A DNA stretch of 64,000 nt from Plantimonas leprariae (GCF_008802405.1 NZ_VZDO01000004.1:248001-312000); one strand, 5' to 3'. Counted from the stretch's first letter, positions 37,980 to 47,444 are shown. Program-made: numbers and translations. Notes: generated from the letters alone by a model not told the origin.

Positions 37980-38095
37980 CGCTAGCCGAACTGCTGCTTT
38001 TCCTGGTCACCCCAGTCGGCGCTTCGGCCATGCTGGCGCTCGGGTATTGGGAGATGCGCCGGGAGGATCGCCGTCGAGCTCTGTCGAAGAACTGA
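37976..38095 (+). CDS. 39-residue single-span membrane peptide
   Basis: It begins in the stop codon of the preceding 76-residue gene (ATGA overlap). The sequence has one hydrophobic segment ([20 protein letters not shown]) followed by a basic tail ([14 protein letters not shown]). No family is recognised. Translational coupling and placement between two terminators are the main support for it being real. Confidence 0.45.
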   Translation: MTLAELLLFLVTPVGASAMLALGYWEMRREDRRRALSKN

Positions 38096-38129
38096 GCGAT
38101 GCGACCGCCTCCTCGCCTCGAGTTGTGAT

Positions 38130-38152
38130 GGGCCGCCTTCGGGCGGTCTTTT
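38130..38152 (+). terminator. Rho-independent terminator after the small membrane pair
   Basis: The stem GGCCGCC (38131-38137) and GGCGGTC (38142-38148, one G-T pair) with the loop TTCG, followed by TTTT. It closes the two-gene unit 35 bases after its last stop and precedes ttcA. Confidence 0.85.
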
Positions 38153-38184
38153 GCATTTCGGGCGGGAGGTGTATCGAAGCTGCG

Positions 38185-39060
38185 ATGCTGGACAAGGTCG
38201 CCGATCCCGAGCCGGACGAAGTTTTCGACGCCGACGGCGGAGCGCATCCGCTGTTCCGGGCCGCGCCGGACTCCGTCTCGTTCCGCAAGCTGCGCAAGCG
38301 CCTGACCCGGCAGGTTCGCGAGACGATCGAGGCCGCGGCCATGGCGCGGTCCGGTGCGCGCTGGCTGGTCGGCATATCTGGCGGCAAGGACTCCTACGCC
38401 TTGCTTGCCATCCTGCTCGACCTGCAATGGCGCGGCCATCTGCCGGTCGACCTTCTCGCCTGCAATCTCGACCAGGGCCAGCCGAACTTCCCGAAGCAGG
38501 TGCTGCCGAACTTTCTCACCCGGCACGGCATTCCGCACCGGATCGAGTATCGTGACACCTATTCGGTGGTGAAAGAGAAGGTGCCGAGTGGCGCGACTTA
38601 CTGCTCGCTGTGCTCGCGGCTTCGGCGTGGCAATCTCTACCGTATCGCGCGGGAGGAGGGCTGCGAGGTGCTGGTGCTCGGCCACCATCGCGAGGACTGC
38701 CTCGAAACGTTCTTCATGAACCTCTTGCAGGGTGGCCGGCTTTCCGCCATGCCGCCGAAGCTCATGAACGACGAGGGCGACGTGGCGGTGTTGCGGCCCC
38801 TCATTCGCTCGGCCGAGGACGACGTCGCGAAGTTCTCCGCCGCGATGGCCTTCCCGATCATCCCCTGCGACCTCTGCGGCAGCCAGGACGGGTTGCAGCG
38901 CAACGTCGTCAAATCCATGCTGGCCGATCTCGAAGCGCGTTTTCCGGGGCGCAAGGAGACGATGATCCGGGCGCTCGCCAACGTCCGCCCCGGACATCTG
39001 CTCGACCATTCGCTGTTCGATTTCGCCCGGCTCAGTTCCAAGCAGGACGCTCTTTCGTGA
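38185..39060 (+). CDS. ttcA: tRNA 2-thiocytidine(32) synthetase
   Basis: A 291-residue PP-loop ATPase that thiolates C32 of certain tRNAs using an iron-sulfur cluster. The PP-loop SGGKDS is near residue 65-70. Cysteine pairs CSLC and CDLC are the expected cluster/catalytic ligands, and [16 protein letters not shown] is the family signature. The ATG at 38185 follows GGGAGG. Its stop overlaps the GTG start of the next gene. Confidence 0.94.
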   Translation: MLDKVADPEPDEVFDADGGAHPLFRAAPDSVSFRKLRKRLTRQVRETIEAAAMARSGARWLVGISGGKDSYALLAILLDLQWRGHLPVDLLACNLDQGQPNFPKQVLPNFLTRHGIPHRIEYRDTYSVVKEKVPSGATYCSLCSRLRRGNLYRIAREEGCEVLVLGHHREDCLETFFMNLLQGGRLSAMPPKLMNDEGDVAVLRPLIRSAEDDVAKFSAAMAFPIIPCDLCGSQDGLQRNVVKSMLADLEARFPGRKETMIRALANVRPGHLLDHSLFDFARLSSKQDALS

Positions 39061-39890
39061 CCTCACATGTCGATGTCGATACGCTGGCGCGCATTATTCA
39101 GAGCGCCGCGGAAACCGAGATCATGCCGCGCTTTCGCGCGCTCGGCCCCGACGACATCCGCGAGAAGACGTCCGCCATCGACCTCGTGACGGAGGCGGAC
39201 GAGGCGGCGGAGCGCTTCATCAAAGCCGAGTGCGCCGAGCATTTTGCCGGCGCGCTTTTCGTCGGCGAGGAGTCCGTCGCGGCCGATCCCGCTCTCCTCG
39301 GCAAGCTCGGCGATGCGGACCTCGCCATCGTGGTCGATCCGATCGACGGCACGGCGAACTTCGCCACCGGCCTGCCGGTGTTCGGCGTCATGGCCGCCGT
39401 CGTGTCGAAGGGGCAGACGGTGGCGGGCATCATCTACGATCCGCTCGGCCGCGACTTCATCCTCGCCGAGCGCGGCGGCGGCGCCTTCCTCGATCGGAAG
39501 GGCGAGCGCTCGCGTCTGAAGCTCGCCGCTCCCGCGCCGCTGGCGGAGATGATCGCTCTCGGCGCGCCGAGCCTGTTCCCGCAGGCGCAGCGGCGCGAAA
39601 TCTTCGGCAGCTTCGCCGCCTTCAAGACGACGGCGAACTATCGCTGTGCCGCCTACGAATACTGGTCGATGGCGGCCGGCACGGCGCATCTCGCCCTCTT
39701 CGCCAAGCTGATGCCCTGGGATCACCTGCCGGGCGTCGCCATCGTCGAGGAAGCCGGCGCGCATGTCCGCCGGCTCGACGGGTCGCTCTATCGCCCCGGG
39801 CACGTCGACGGCGGTCTGCTCGTCGCGGTGGACGAGGCGAGCTGGAGCCTCGCGCACCAGACCGTCTTCGGAAGCGGTCCGGCGCGCTGA
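39057..39890 (+). CDS. inositol monophosphatase family protein
   Basis: A 277-residue Mg-dependent phosphatase. Metal-binding motifs are present: GEES near residue 70, DPIDGTANF near 93, and [16 protein letters not shown] near the end. These enzymes hydrolyse inositol phosphate, fructose bisphosphate, histidinol phosphate or PAP; the sequence alone does not decide between them. The GTG start overlaps the ttcA stop. Confidence 0.9.
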   Translation: MTSHVDVDTLARIIQSAAETEIMPRFRALGPDDIREKTSAIDLVTEADEAAERFIKAECAEHFAGALFVGEESVAADPALLGKLGDADLAIVVDPIDGTANFATGLPVFGVMAAVVSKGQTVAGIIYDPLGRDFILAERGGGAFLDRKGERSRLKLAAPAPLAEMIALGAPSLFPQAQRREIFGSFAAFKTTANYRCAAYEYWSMAAGTAHLALFAKLMPWDHLPGVAIVEEAGAHVRRLDGSLYRPGHVDGGLLVAVDEASWSLAHQTVFGSGPAR

Positions 39891-39920
39891 TATTCGGAAT
39901 AGAACTGGGGGAGGAGCGCC

Positions 39921-40247
39921 ATGGCCGCGCAAACCAGGCTGCTGCGACACGTCGTGCTGTTCGGCTTCAAGGGCAGCTCGACCGATGCCGATGTCGCCGA
40001 GTGCGTGCGACGGTTCGCGCTGCTGCCGCAGCTGGTGCCGGGCGTCGCGGCATTCGAGTGGGGCCGGAACGTCAGCCCGGAAGGCAAGGCGAACGGCCAC
40101 ACGCACTGCTTCCAGATGGCGTTCGCGAACGAGGCCGATCGGGACGCCTACCTCACGCATCCCGACCATGTCGCCTTCGGCGACCACATCCGCCCGCATG
40201 TGGAACATGTGACTGTGGTGGACTACTGGGTCGCCGCCGGCGACTGA
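39921..40247 (+). CDS. Dabb (stress-responsive A/B barrel) domain protein
   Basis: A 108-residue dimeric alpha-beta barrel protein. LLRHVVLFGFKGSST at the N-terminus, VPGVAAFEWGRNVSPEG in the middle and YLTHPDHVAFGDHIRPHVEHVTVVDYW at the end fit the Dabb family, whose members include small cyclases and stress proteins. The function of this one is unknown. It follows the phosphatase gene by 30 bases and may be in the same operon. Confidence 0.87.
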   Translation: MAAQTRLLRHVVLFGFKGSSTDADVAECVRRFALLPQLVPGVAAFEWGRNVSPEGKANGHTHCFQMAFANEADRDAYLTHPDHVAFGDHIRPHVEHVTVVDYWVAAGD

Positions 40248-40254
40248 GCGCCGA

Positions 40255-41532
40255 TTATTCGGCCGGCGTCTGCGCCTCCGCCTCCGGCAGATGCAGATGC
40301 ACCTCGCCCGGCCGGTCGAACATCCGGCCGCGTTCGGCGAGGAGAACGCCGACCAACGCGCTGAGGGACAGGAGCAGGAAGCCCGCATAGAGCGGCCGCA
40401 AGGTGCCGTCGTAGCAAGCGCCGATGAGCGCGCCGAGCGCGCCTCCGAGCAACGTCTGCATGAAGCCGATCACCGAGGACGCCGTGCCCGCGACATGGCC
40501 CAGCGGGTCGAGCGCCAGCGCGTTGAAGTTCGTGCCGATGAAGCCGAACAGGCCGAAGGTCAGGATGACCAGCGGCAGGAACAGCCAGAACGGCATGAAC
40601 CCGAGCACGCCGCTGATCAGGAGCTGGATCGCCGAGAGCGCGATGAAGCCGCACAGCGCGCCGTGCGACAGGCGGCGCATGCCGAAACGCTCCACCAGTC
40701 GCGAATTGGTGAACGATGCCGCAGCCATGAAGAAAGCCGCCGTCGAGAAGTAGAGCGTGAACAGCGGCCCGATCTTGAAGATGCCGGTATAGACCTGCTC
40801 CGCCTGGTTGATGAAGCCGAACAGCACGCCGAACAGCAGTGCCGCGGCGATCGAATAGCCGAGCGAGCGCCGGTTGGTCAGGACGATGCGGAAGGCTTCG
40901 GCCGTCTTCCTCGGCGTCAGCGGTCGCTTGTCCTCCGGGTGCAGCGTTTCGGGCAGGCGGGCGGCGACCCACAGCGTGACGAAGGTCGCGAAGACGCAGT
41001 TGACGATGAAGATCTCCTGCCAGCTGCCGAAGATCATGATCGCATTGCCGATGTTCGGCGCGATGATCGGCACCGCCATGAAGACCATCATGACGAGCGA
41101 CATGACGCTCGCCATGCGCGCGCCGCCAAAGCAGTCGCGCACGATCGAGACCGCGATGACCCGGGTCGCCGCCGCGCCGATGCCCTGAATGCAGCGGGCG
41201 ACCAGCAGCGCCTCGAATGTCGGGGACCGCGCGGCGGCGAAGGACGCCAGGATGTAGATGGCGAGACCGACGAACAGGAGTGGCCGGCGGCCGAAGCGAT
41301 CCGACAGCGGTCCATAGACGATCTGCGCCGCGCCGAACCCGAAGACGTAGGAGGAGATGGCGAGCTGGCGCTGGTTCTCCGTCTCGACCCCGAGGGTCGC
41401 TCCGATCTGCTGCAGGGCCGGAATCAGGATATCGATCGCCGCCGCGTTCAGCGCCATCAGCGACGCGATCATGGTGACGAGTTCCCAATAGGGAAGGCGC
41501 TGAGCTGCGCTCGGGCGAGCGGCCTCGGACAT
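40255..41532 (-). CDS. MFS drug resistance transporter, Bcr/CflA type
   Basis: A 425-residue exporter with twelve predicted helices. LMALNAAAIDILIPALQQIG in helix 1, YGPLSDRFGRRPLL between helices 2 and 3, and RCIQGIGAAATRVIAVSIVRD in helix 4 are the drug:H+ antiporter 1 features of Bcr/CflA proteins. The ATG at 41532 (MSEAARPS) is preceded by AAAGGA; an in-frame start ten codons upstream is less likely. Confidence 0.88.
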   Translation of the reverse strand: MSEAARPSAAQRLPYWELVTMIASLMALNAAAIDILIPALQQIGATLGVETENQRQLAISSYVFGFGAAQIVYGPLSDRFGRRPLLFVGLAIYILASFAAARSPTFEALLVARCIQGIGAAATRVIAVSIVRDCFGGARMASVMSLVMMVFMAVPIIAPNIGNAIMIFGSWQEIFIVNCVFATFVTLWVAARLPETLHPEDKRPLTPRKTAEAFRIVLTNRRSLGYSIAAALLFGVLFGFINQAEQVYTGIFKIGPLFTLYFSTAAFFMAAASFTNSRLVERFGMRRLSHGALCGFIALSAIQLLISGVLGFMPFWLFLPLVILTFGLFGFIGTNFNALALDPLGHVAGTASSVIGFMQTLLGGALGALIGACYDGTLRPLYAGFLLLSLSALVGVLLAERGRMFDRPGEVHLHLPEAEAQTPAE

Positions 41533-41670
41533 CGACGATCCTTTCGGGTTGCCCGCAGACATACCCGCGAGGGCGTGGTTTGCAAGGATCGCGAGGTTTT
41601 TATGTCAGGGCCGACGATCACATCGTCCTGCCCGCCGGCAACGGCGCGTGACCGTAGTGCTCACAAACGA

Positions 41671-41696
41671 AAAGGCCCGCGAGTGGGGCGCGGGCC
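41671..41696 (-). terminator. Rho-independent terminator after grxD
   Basis: An 8-bp stem GGCCCGCG (41674-41681) / CGCGGGCC (41689-41696) with a seven-base loop. Read on the minus strand it is followed by TTTTCG. It lies 24 bases after the grxD stop and would end the purine-bolA-grxD transcription unit. Confidence 0.75.
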
Positions 41697-41719
41697 CTCG
41701 AATACGATCGCTCGGCAGT

Positions 41720-42058
41720 TCAGGCGGCGGCGGGTGCCAGCGCCACGCCCTTCTCCGCGAGGAAGTCCTTCAACTCCTCGGCCTGGAACATCTCGCGCAC
41801 GATATCGCAGCCGCCGACGAACTCGCCCTTGACGTAGAGCTGCGGGATCGTCGGCCAGTCGCTGTAGCCCTTGATCCCCTGCCGGAGTTCGTCGGAGGAC
41901 AGGACGTTGATGCCCTTGTACTCGACGCCGACGTAGTCGAGAATCTGCACGACCTGACCGGAGAAGCCGCATTGCGGGAAGGCCGGCGTGCCTTTCATGA
42001 AGAGAACGACGTCGTTCGTCTTCACCTCGTTGTCGATCCAATCGTTGATGCCGCTCAT
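41720..42058 (-). CDS. grxD: monothiol glutaredoxin Grx4 type
   Basis: A 112-residue CGFS glutaredoxin (catalytic C30 in PQCGFSGQ), with WPTIPQLYVKGEFVGGCDI binding glutathione. Such proteins carry [2Fe-2S] clusters and hand them on, acting with BolA partners. A bolA gene directly precedes it in the same direction, matching the known functional pairing. Confidence 0.96.
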   Translation of the reverse strand: MSGINDWIDNEVKTNDVVLFMKGTPAFPQCGFSGQVVQILDYVGVEYKGINVLSSDELRQGIKGYSDWPTIPQLYVKGEFVGGCDIVREMFQAEELKDFLAEKGVALAPAAA

Positions 42059-42154
42059 CTTGGCGTCCTGTGCTGCTGTCGATCTCTGCGGGACGGATGC
42101 CGCAGCGCCGATCCCTAGATACGCCTCCGGAGCGCGGCTTTGAAGTGCCGCGGC

Positions 42155-42388
42155 CTATTTCGGCGCGCTGGTCTGGAGGGCGAGAGCATGAAGCTCGCCG
42201 CCCATGTTCCCCTGCAAGGCCTGATAGACCATCTGGTGCTGCTGGACGCGGCTCTTGCCGCGAAAGCTCTCGGCGACGATCTCCGCCGCGTAGTGGTCGC
42301 CGTCGCCGGCGAGGTCGCGGATGGTGACGGTGGCGTCGGGGATCGCGTCCTTGATCATCTTCTCGATGTCGCGCGCATTCATCGGCAT
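42155..42388 (-). CDS. bolA: BolA-family protein
   Basis: A 77-residue protein with the BolA fold: helix MNARDIEKMIKDAIPDA, strand TVTIRDLAGDGDHYAAEIV, and the SRVQQHQMVYQAL motif with a conserved histidine. BolA proteins form Fe-S-bridged complexes with monothiol glutaredoxins; grxD follows 96 bases on. An internal ATG at codon 3 is an alternative start. Confidence 0.94.
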   Translation of the reverse strand: MPMNARDIEKMIKDAIPDATVTIRDLAGDGDHYAAEIVAESFRGKSRVQQHQMVYQALQGNMGGELHALALQTSAPK

Positions 42389-42488
42389 GGAAAGGCTCCC
42401 CTCATGACGGCCGGATACACCGGTCGTCGGACCGAAGGATATGTGCGACCCGGCTGCTGATCAATCGAGGCTCAACCGCGCTTCGCGT

Positions 42489-42884
42489 CTATTCACGCCG
42501 AAGCTCGATATTGGCGCGAAGCCAGTCCGCCAGTTCTCGCTCCCCGATCGTCCCCGCTGCCAGTGCTTGCCAAGTTTCGAACAACGCCTCGTCGTGTGCG
42601 ACGATCCGATAGCCGCCATAGGCGAGGACGAGATATGTCGCGGCAAGCGACGTCCGCTTGTTGCCGTCGAAGAATGCGTGGTTCTTCGCCAGTCCGTAGC
42701 CGAGCGATGCAGCCACCTGGCAAATGTCCACATCGCCCGCGCCATAGGCGAGCAGGTTCGCTGGTCGGGCGAGGGCGGAATCGAGCAGACCTTCGTCACG
42801 GACGCCCGACAGACCGCCGAATGCCGCGATCTGCTGTTCATGGGCATCGAGGATGGTCTCCCGGTCGGGGAGGGCAAACCGCAT
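42489..42884 (-). CDS. doc: Doc-type Fic-domain toxin (death on curing)
   Basis: A 131-residue Fic/Doc protein. The active-site motif HAFFDGNKR at residues 69-77 fits the Fic/Doc consensus, with GVRDEGLLDSALARP as the family's N-terminal signature. Doc of phage P1 phosphorylates elongation factor Tu and halts translation. The gene begins one base after the stop of a small upstream gene that should encode its antitoxin. It lies within the purine-bolA block, which suggests insertion. Confidence 0.88.
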   Translation of the reverse strand: MRFALPDRETILDAHEQQIAAFGGLSGVRDEGLLDSALARPANLLAYGAGDVDICQVAASLGYGLAKNHAFFDGNKRTSLAATYLVLAYGGYRIVAHDEALFETWQALAAGTIGERELADWLRANIELRRE

Positions 42885-42885
42885 C

Positions 42886-43071
42886 CTATCGAGCGAGTTT
42901 CCGGAAAACTTCCGATCGTTCGGAGAGGATGTTCTTCAACAGCTTTCGTGCGTCGTCACGCGGAATCGAACGCAAGCCTTCCGAAGGCGCGACATCGCGC
43001 TCGGTCGTTGCGCCGGTCTCGATGGACCGAGCTTCGTTGTTTTCGGCTCGATTGCGATAATCGCGTTCCAT
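42886..43071 (-). CDS. probable antitoxin partner of Doc
   Basis: A 61-residue protein (MERDYRNRAENNEAR start) rich in Arg and Glu, with a helical C-terminal part (DDARKLLKNILSERSEVFRKL) that could wrap the toxin. It does not look like Phd or another antitoxin I can name; the role comes from its position one base before doc. The ATG at 43071 has GAGGTG six bases ahead. An in-frame TTG at 43122 would add 17 residues but would cover the palindrome. Confidence 0.6.
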   Translation of the reverse strand: MERDYRNRAENNEARSIETGATTERDVAPSEGLRSIPRDDARKLLKNILSERSEVFRKLAR

Positions 43072-43074
43072 GAA

Positions 43075-43101
43075 CTTCACCTCTTGGGAGGTGAAGATAT
43101 A
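43075..43101 (-). promoter_or_regulatory. palindromic operator over antitoxin ribosome-binding site
   Basis: A perfect 9-bp inverted repeat, CTTCACCTC (43075-43083) and GAGGTGAAG (43088-43096), separated by four bases. On the minus strand the downstream arm contains the GAGGTG ribosome-binding site of the antitoxin. TATATC (43101-43096) touches it and TTGGAA (43122-43117) lies 15 bases further upstream, a weak promoter with a short spacer. The repeat could bind the antitoxin or toxin complex, or fold in mRNA and hide the ribosome-binding site. Confidence 0.6.
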
Positions 43102-43129
43102 CGCCCGTGCCGGCTTTTCCAACCGCCGC

Positions 43130-45358
43130 TCAGGCCGCCGCTTCGGTCACGATCTCGCCGGACATGAATGCTGGGAACCAGCTTTCGTGCGCGACGGTGA
43201 GGTCGGCGACCGGGACGTCCACGACGTCGTCGATGCGCAGCCGGCCGCCTTCTTCCGCCATACCCAGCCGGCGGAAAAGCACGCCGGCCGTCGCCTTCAG
43301 CGCGCTGATCTCGACGATGCGATCCATCGGCACCGCCAAGATATAGCGGGCCTGATCCTCGCCGAAGAGCAGTGCATGCGCCTGCGTGCGGTTCTCTCCG
43401 ACGGTGATCTCCGCTCCGACGCCCGAGGCGATGCACATCTCCGCCATCGCCACCGCCAGACCGCCGTCGGACAGGTCGTGGCAGGCGGAAACGGTGCCGG
43501 AGCGGATGAGTCCGCGCACGAAGTCGCCGTTGCGCTTCTCGGCTTCGAGGTCGACGCGCGGCGGCGCGCCGTCCTCGCGTCCTTCGATCTCGCGCAGATA
43601 AATCGAGGCTCCGAGATGCGAGCCCTCCTCGCCGACGAGGAACAGCGCATCGCCCGGCCGCATGCCGCCGATGCGGGCCGTTTTCGTCCGGTCCTCGATC
43701 AGCCCGACACCGCCGATGGTCGGCGTCGGCAGGATCGCCGCGCCATGCGTTTCGTTGTAGAGCGAGACATTGCCGGAGACGATCGGGAAGCCGAGGGCGC
43801 GGCAGGCATCGCCAATGCCTTGGACCGCCCGGACAAGCTGGCCCATGGCGCGCGGCTTCTCGGGGTTGCCGAAGTTTAGGTTGTCGGTCGCCGCGATCGG
43901 TTCCGCTCCGACGGCGGTGAGGTTGCGCCACGCTTCGGCAACGGCCTGCGCACCGCCCTGATATGGGTCCGCCTCGCAGTAGCGCGGCGTCACGTCGCTG
44001 GTGAAGGCAAGCGCCTTCGATGGGTGGCCGTCGACCCGCACGACTCCGGCGTCGCCGCCCGGGCGCTGCAGCGAATTGCCCTGGATCAGCGTATCGTACT
44101 GTTCGAACACCCAGCGGCGCGAGGCGATGTCGGGCGAGCCCATCAGCTTCAAAAGCACCGCGCCGTAATCGTCCTGTGCGGCGAGATCGGCGGGATGGAC
44201 GACGGTCGCGGGCTCGGGCTCGATCCACGGGCGGTCGTATTCCGGCGCCTCGTCGCCGAGTTCTTTAATCGGCAGGTTCGCGACCTCCGACCCGGCGAAC
44301 AGGATGCGGAAGCGCAGGTCGTCCGTGGTGCGGCCGACCACCGCGAAGTCGAGGCCCCACTTGCGGAAAACGGCCTCGGCCTCGGCATGCTTCTCCGGCC
44401 GGAGCACCATGAGCATCCGCTCTTGGCTTTCGGAGAGCATCATCTCGTAGGCGCTCATCCGCGCCTCGCGCACCGGCACCTTGTCGAGATCGAGCTCGAT
44501 GCCGAGGTCGCCCTTGGCGCCCATCTCGACCGCCGAGCAGGTGAGGCCGGCCGCGCCCATGTCCTGGATCGCAACGACGGCCCCCGTCTGCATCAGTTCG
44601 AGGCAGGCTTCGAGCAGGCATTTCTCGGTGAAGGGGTCGCCGACCTGCACGGTCGGGCGCTTCTCCTCGATCGTGTCGTCGAACTCGGCGGAGGCCATCG
44701 TGGCGCCGCCGACGCCGTCGCGGCCGGTCTTCGCGCCGAGATAGACGACCGGCAGCCCGACGCCTTCCGCCTTCGAATAGAACACCGAATCCGTCCGCGC
44801 GAGGCCGGCGGCGAAGGCGTTGACGAGGCAGTTGCCGTTGTAGCGCGGATGGAAGTTCACTTCGCCGCCGACGGTCGGCACCCCGAAGGAGTTGCCGTAG
44901 CCGCCGACGCCCGCGACGACGCCCGCTACCAGATGCCGCGTCTTCGGATGATCAGGCGCGCCGAAGCGGAGCGCGTTCATCGCCGCGATCGGCCGCGCGC
45001 CCATGGTGAAAACGTCGCGCAGGATGCCGCCGACGCCCGTCGCCGCGCCTTGATAGGGCTCGATGAAGGACGGGTGGTTGTGCGATTCCATCTTGAAGAT
45101 GACGCAGAGCCCGTCGCCGATATCGACCACGCCGGCGTTCTCGCCGGGTCCCTGGATCACGCGCTCGCCCTTGGTCGGCAGGGTGCGCAGCCAGCGTTTC
45201 GAAGACTTGTAGGAACAGTGCTCGTTCCACATCGCCGAGAAGATGCCGAGCTCGACGATGGTCGGCTCGCGGCCGATGAGGTCGAGGATGCGCTGGTACT
45301 CGTCAGGCTTGAGACCGTGAGCGGCGACGAGTTCGGGCGTGATGGCGACGGCTGACAT
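43130..45358 (-). CDS. purL: phosphoribosylformylglycinamidine synthase subunit PurL
   Basis: A 742-residue small-type PurL, the ATP-dependent synthase that works with PurQ and PurS to make FGAM in purine synthesis. It has [14 protein letters not shown], the [23 protein letters not shown] signature region, [13 protein letters not shown] and [12 protein letters not shown]. Small PurL needs separate PurQ and PurS, and both are encoded upstream in the same direction. Two lipoprotein genes separate it from purQ. Confidence 0.97.
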   Translation of the reverse strand: MSAVAITPELVAAHGLKPDEYQRILDLIGREPTIVELGIFSAMWNEHCSYKSSKRWLRTLPTKGERVIQGPGENAGVVDIGDGLCVIFKMESHNHPSFIEPYQGAATGVGGILRDVFTMGARPIAAMNALRFGAPDHPKTRHLVAGVVAGVGGYGNSFGVPTVGGEVNFHPRYNGNCLVNAFAAGLARTDSVFYSKAEGVGLPVVYLGAKTGRDGVGGATMASAEFDDTIEEKRPTVQVGDPFTEKCLLEACLELMQTGAVVAIQDMGAAGLTCSAVEMGAKGDLGIELDLDKVPVREARMSAYEMMLSESQERMLMVLRPEKHAEAEAVFRKWGLDFAVVGRTTDDLRFRILFAGSEVANLPIKELGDEAPEYDRPWIEPEPATVVHPADLAAQDDYGAVLLKLMGSPDIASRRWVFEQYDTLIQGNSLQRPGGDAGVVRVDGHPSKALAFTSDVTPRYCEADPYQGGAQAVAEAWRNLTAVGAEPIAATDNLNFGNPEKPRAMGQLVRAVQGIGDACRALGFPIVSGNVSLYNETHGAAILPTPTIGGVGLIEDRTKTARIGGMRPGDALFLVGEEGSHLGASIYLREIEGREDGAPPRVDLEAEKRNGDFVRGLIRSGTVSACHDLSDGGLAVAMAEMCIASGVGAEITVGENRTQAHALLFGEDQARYILAVPMDRIVEISALKATAGVLFRRLGMAEEGGRLRIDDVVDVPVADLTVAHESWFPAFMSGEIVTEAAA

Positions 45359-45366
45359 CGAAGCTC

Positions 45367-45795
45367 TTACGTGGCGATCCAGCGCTGGCTGCCGGAGCGG
45401 CAGACGGCGGTGTCGGCGGATGAGCGCAGGATGCGCGCGTCGTCCGCCGCCTGACTGATGGCGTCCTCGAACACGCGTCGCGCGAAGACGAGCAGCGCGT
45501 AGTCGCGGCCCGAGCGCAGGCAGATCGCGTAGCCGTCCGGGCCTTGCGCGACGAAATCGGGCGTGCGCTCGGCCGGTCGACGGCGGAACACGACACGCGC
45601 GGTGTCGTGGACATAGCGGATTTCCGTCGCGCTCGGGGGTGGTTCCGCACGAGCCGCCGAAGCTGGCGTCACCATCGCGGCCGGTTCCACGCGCGTGTCG
45701 AACGTCTCGTAGAAGCCGTTCGCGTAGACGCAGCCGGACAAGGCGGAAACCAGCATGCTGGTGCCGATGACGGCCGCCGGCTTCACGCCGAGCAT
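45367..45795 (-). CDS. lipoprotein of unknown function inside the purine cluster
   Basis: A 142-residue protein with a lipobox LSGC (about residues 19-22), so it is probably a lipid-anchored envelope protein. After a Pro/Ala-rich linker the body has [15 protein letters not shown] and [16 protein letters not shown]. No family is recognised. Its start overlaps the end of the preceding lipoprotein gene by 13 bases, and purL follows eight bases after its stop. Confidence 0.68.
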   Translation of the reverse strand: MLGVKPAAVIGTSMLVSALSGCVYANGFYETFDTRVEPAAMVTPASAARAEPPPSATEIRYVHDTARVVFRRRPAERTPDFVAQGPDGYAICLRSGRDYALLVFARRVFEDAISQAADDARILRSSADTAVCRSGSQRWIAT

Positions 45796-46181
45796 CCCGT
45801 CGCGCCGCCGTTCCAGCGGCGGATGTCCGCGCCGACGCGACCGCCGAGGGCGGTGTCCATCACCGGGCCGTAGGTGTCGACGCTGGACGAGCCGTTGCGC
45901 CCCTCAACCACGAGCAGCGGCTTCGCTTCCGGCCGCCCCTTCGGCACGAGCAGGAAGCGCGGCCGGCCCGAGAAGGACGAGAGTTCCGGCGCGAGGGAAT
46001 AGGAGGCGAAGGCCGGATCGCCCGACTTGAACCAGCAGCGGTTCGCCGCGAGCGTCAGCCGCTCCATGCGGTCGAGCGCCGAGCCGCCGCGCGGCGGCGC
46101 GGAAACCTGCCGCGGCGACGAACAGCCGGCGAGGAGGATGCCGAGCACGAGGAGGGCGGTTGAAGGGGTGCGAAGGCTCAC
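45783..46181 (-). CDS. lipoprotein of unknown function following purQ
   Basis: A 132-residue protein with a short signal sequence and lipobox LLAGC (about residue 18-19). The body includes [32 protein letters not shown] and [13 protein letters not shown]. The family is not recognised. The GTG start overlaps the purQ stop (GTGA) and is preceded by GAGGA. Together with the next gene it forms a coupled lipoprotein pair. Confidence 0.68.
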   Translation of the reverse strand: MSLRTPSTALLVLGILLAGCSSPRQVSAPPRGGSALDRMERLTLAANRCWFKSGDPAFASYSLAPELSSFSGRPRFLLVPKGRPEAKPLLVVEGRNGSSSVDTYGPVMDTALGGRVGADIRRWNGGATGCSA

Positions 46182-46858
46182 GCCGCGATCCTCGCCGTCA
46201 GCCCGAGCGCCGACTCGAAGATGCCGCGCCCGTCGGTGCCGCCATGTTCGGGCTCGATCAGGTTCTCCGGATGCGGCATTAGGCCGAGGACGTTGCCGGC
46301 CTCGTTGACGATGCCGGCGATATCGCGCGTCGCGCCGTTCGGATTGGTGCCGTCCGCGTAGCGGAAGACCACGCGGTCCTCGTCGTGGAGGCGCGCGATC
46401 GTCGCCTCGTCGGCGAAGTAGTTGCCGTCGTGGTGCGCCACCGGGCAGCGGATGACCTGGCCCGGCGCGTAGGCGGTGGTGAAGCGGGTCCGGGCGTTGA
46501 CGACTTCCAGCTTCACCTCGCGGCAGACGAAGCGCAGCGTCGTGTTGCGCATCAGCGCGCCCGGCAGCAGCCCCGCCTCGCAAAGGATCTGGAAGCCGTT
46601 GCAGACGCCAAGCACCGGCACGCCGCGCGCCGCCTCGTCCGCCACGGCACGCATCACCGGCGAGCGGGCGGCGATCGCGCCGCAGCGCAGGTAGTCCCCG
46701 AACGAAAAACCACCCGGTACGACGATCAGGTCCACCGGCGGGATCGCCGTGGCCGTCTGCCAGACGGTCAGCGGCTCGCTGCCGGAGATCGTGCGCAGCG
46801 CCGCGATCATGTCGCGGTCGCGGTTGAGGCCGGGCAGAAGGACGACGGCGGATTTCAT
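46178..46858 (-). CDS. purQ: phosphoribosylformylglycinamidine synthase subunit PurQ
   Basis: A 226-residue class I glutamine amidotransferase that supplies ammonia to PurL. The nucleophile is C86 in [10 protein letters not shown], with the HPE triad motif ([15 protein letters not shown]) near the end and [15 protein letters not shown] before it. The ATG at 46858 overlaps the stop of the upstream 90-residue gene, and its own stop overlaps the next lipoprotein start. Confidence 0.97.
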   Translation of the reverse strand: MKSAVVLLPGLNRDRDMIAALRTISGSEPLTVWQTATAIPPVDLIVVPGGFSFGDYLRCGAIAARSPVMRAVADEAARGVPVLGVCNGFQILCEAGLLPGALMRNTTLRFVCREVKLEVVNARTRFTTAYAPGQVIRCPVAHHDGNYFADEATIARLHDEDRVVFRYADGTNPNGATRDIAGIVNEAGNVLGLMPHPENLIEPEHGGTDGRGIFESALGLTARIAA

Positions 46859-47127
46859 GGCACGACCTTGATCGAGGCGAGCAGCTTGTGCGCGAAGTCG
46901 AAACGGTTCTCGTCGCGCTCGCAGGTCCGGCAGCGCACGCGGATGAAGCGCCCGTCGATCACGGTGGTCGCGTGCGACAGCGACTTCCAGCCGTAGGGTG
47001 CGAGATGCTCGGCGACATACCACGACCGGTCGCCGAGCCACATCGTCCCCGGCTCGCGCGTCACCTCGGTGCCGGGTTTGGCGTTCTTCAGCAGGCTCTC
47101 GCGGATCTTGTCGCTGCCGATCGTCAT
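46855..47127 (-). CDS. unknown protein, possibly the 3' part of a frameshifted gene
   Basis: A 90-residue product beginning [14 protein letters not shown] and ending LLASIKVVP, with [17 protein letters not shown] and CRTCERDE in between. It has no export signal. Its ATG overlaps the stop of the upstream gene (ATGA). The same frame stays open for about 13 protein-like residues upstream of this ATG ([13 protein letters not shown]), so this may be the C-terminal half of one exported protein split by a single-base change. Function is unknown. Confidence 0.5.
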   Translation of the reverse strand: MTIGSDKIRESLLKNAKPGTEVTREPGTMWLGDRSWYVAEHLAPYGWKSLSHATTVIDGRFIRVRCRTCERDENRFDFAHKLLASIKVVP

Positions 47128-47444
47128 GGAAACGAACCAGGCCGCCGGGACGAACCGGGGTCGGAAATCGGATCGTTCGTCACGACGACCGTGCAGACTT
47201 CCTGGGTCGCTTCGCATTCGGCGGTGTTGCACTTCATGTTCAGCGACTGCGCCTCGCCGCCCTTACCCGGGTCGTATTCGCTCGTCCATTCGGGCGGCAG
47301 CGGCACCACCACGCCGTGGAGCGGCCTGCTCCATCCGGCCGGCTCGACCGCCGACGCGATATCCGACGCCGAGAGCAGAACGATGCCGGACATGGCGATC
47401 AGTGATGCTCGACGGGTGAAACCGAACCGATCGAACGCGGGCAT
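47124..47444 (-). CDS. exported protein of unknown function, possibly truncated by a frameshift
   Basis: A 106-residue product with a signal peptide (about residues 1-30, ending DIASA) and a mature region [16 protein letters not shown]...[22 protein letters not shown]. The last dozen residues ([13 protein letters not shown]) look like out-of-frame sequence. The ATG at 47444 is preferred over 47462 because AAGGAA lies eight bases ahead. It follows purS and precedes the 90-residue gene. Function is not recognised. Confidence 0.5.
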   Translation of the reverse strand: MPAFDRFGFTRRASLIAMSGIVLLSASDIASAVEPAGWSRPLHGVVVPLPPEWTSEYDPGKGGEAQSLNMKCNTAECEATQEVCTVVVTNDPISDPGSSRRPGSFP

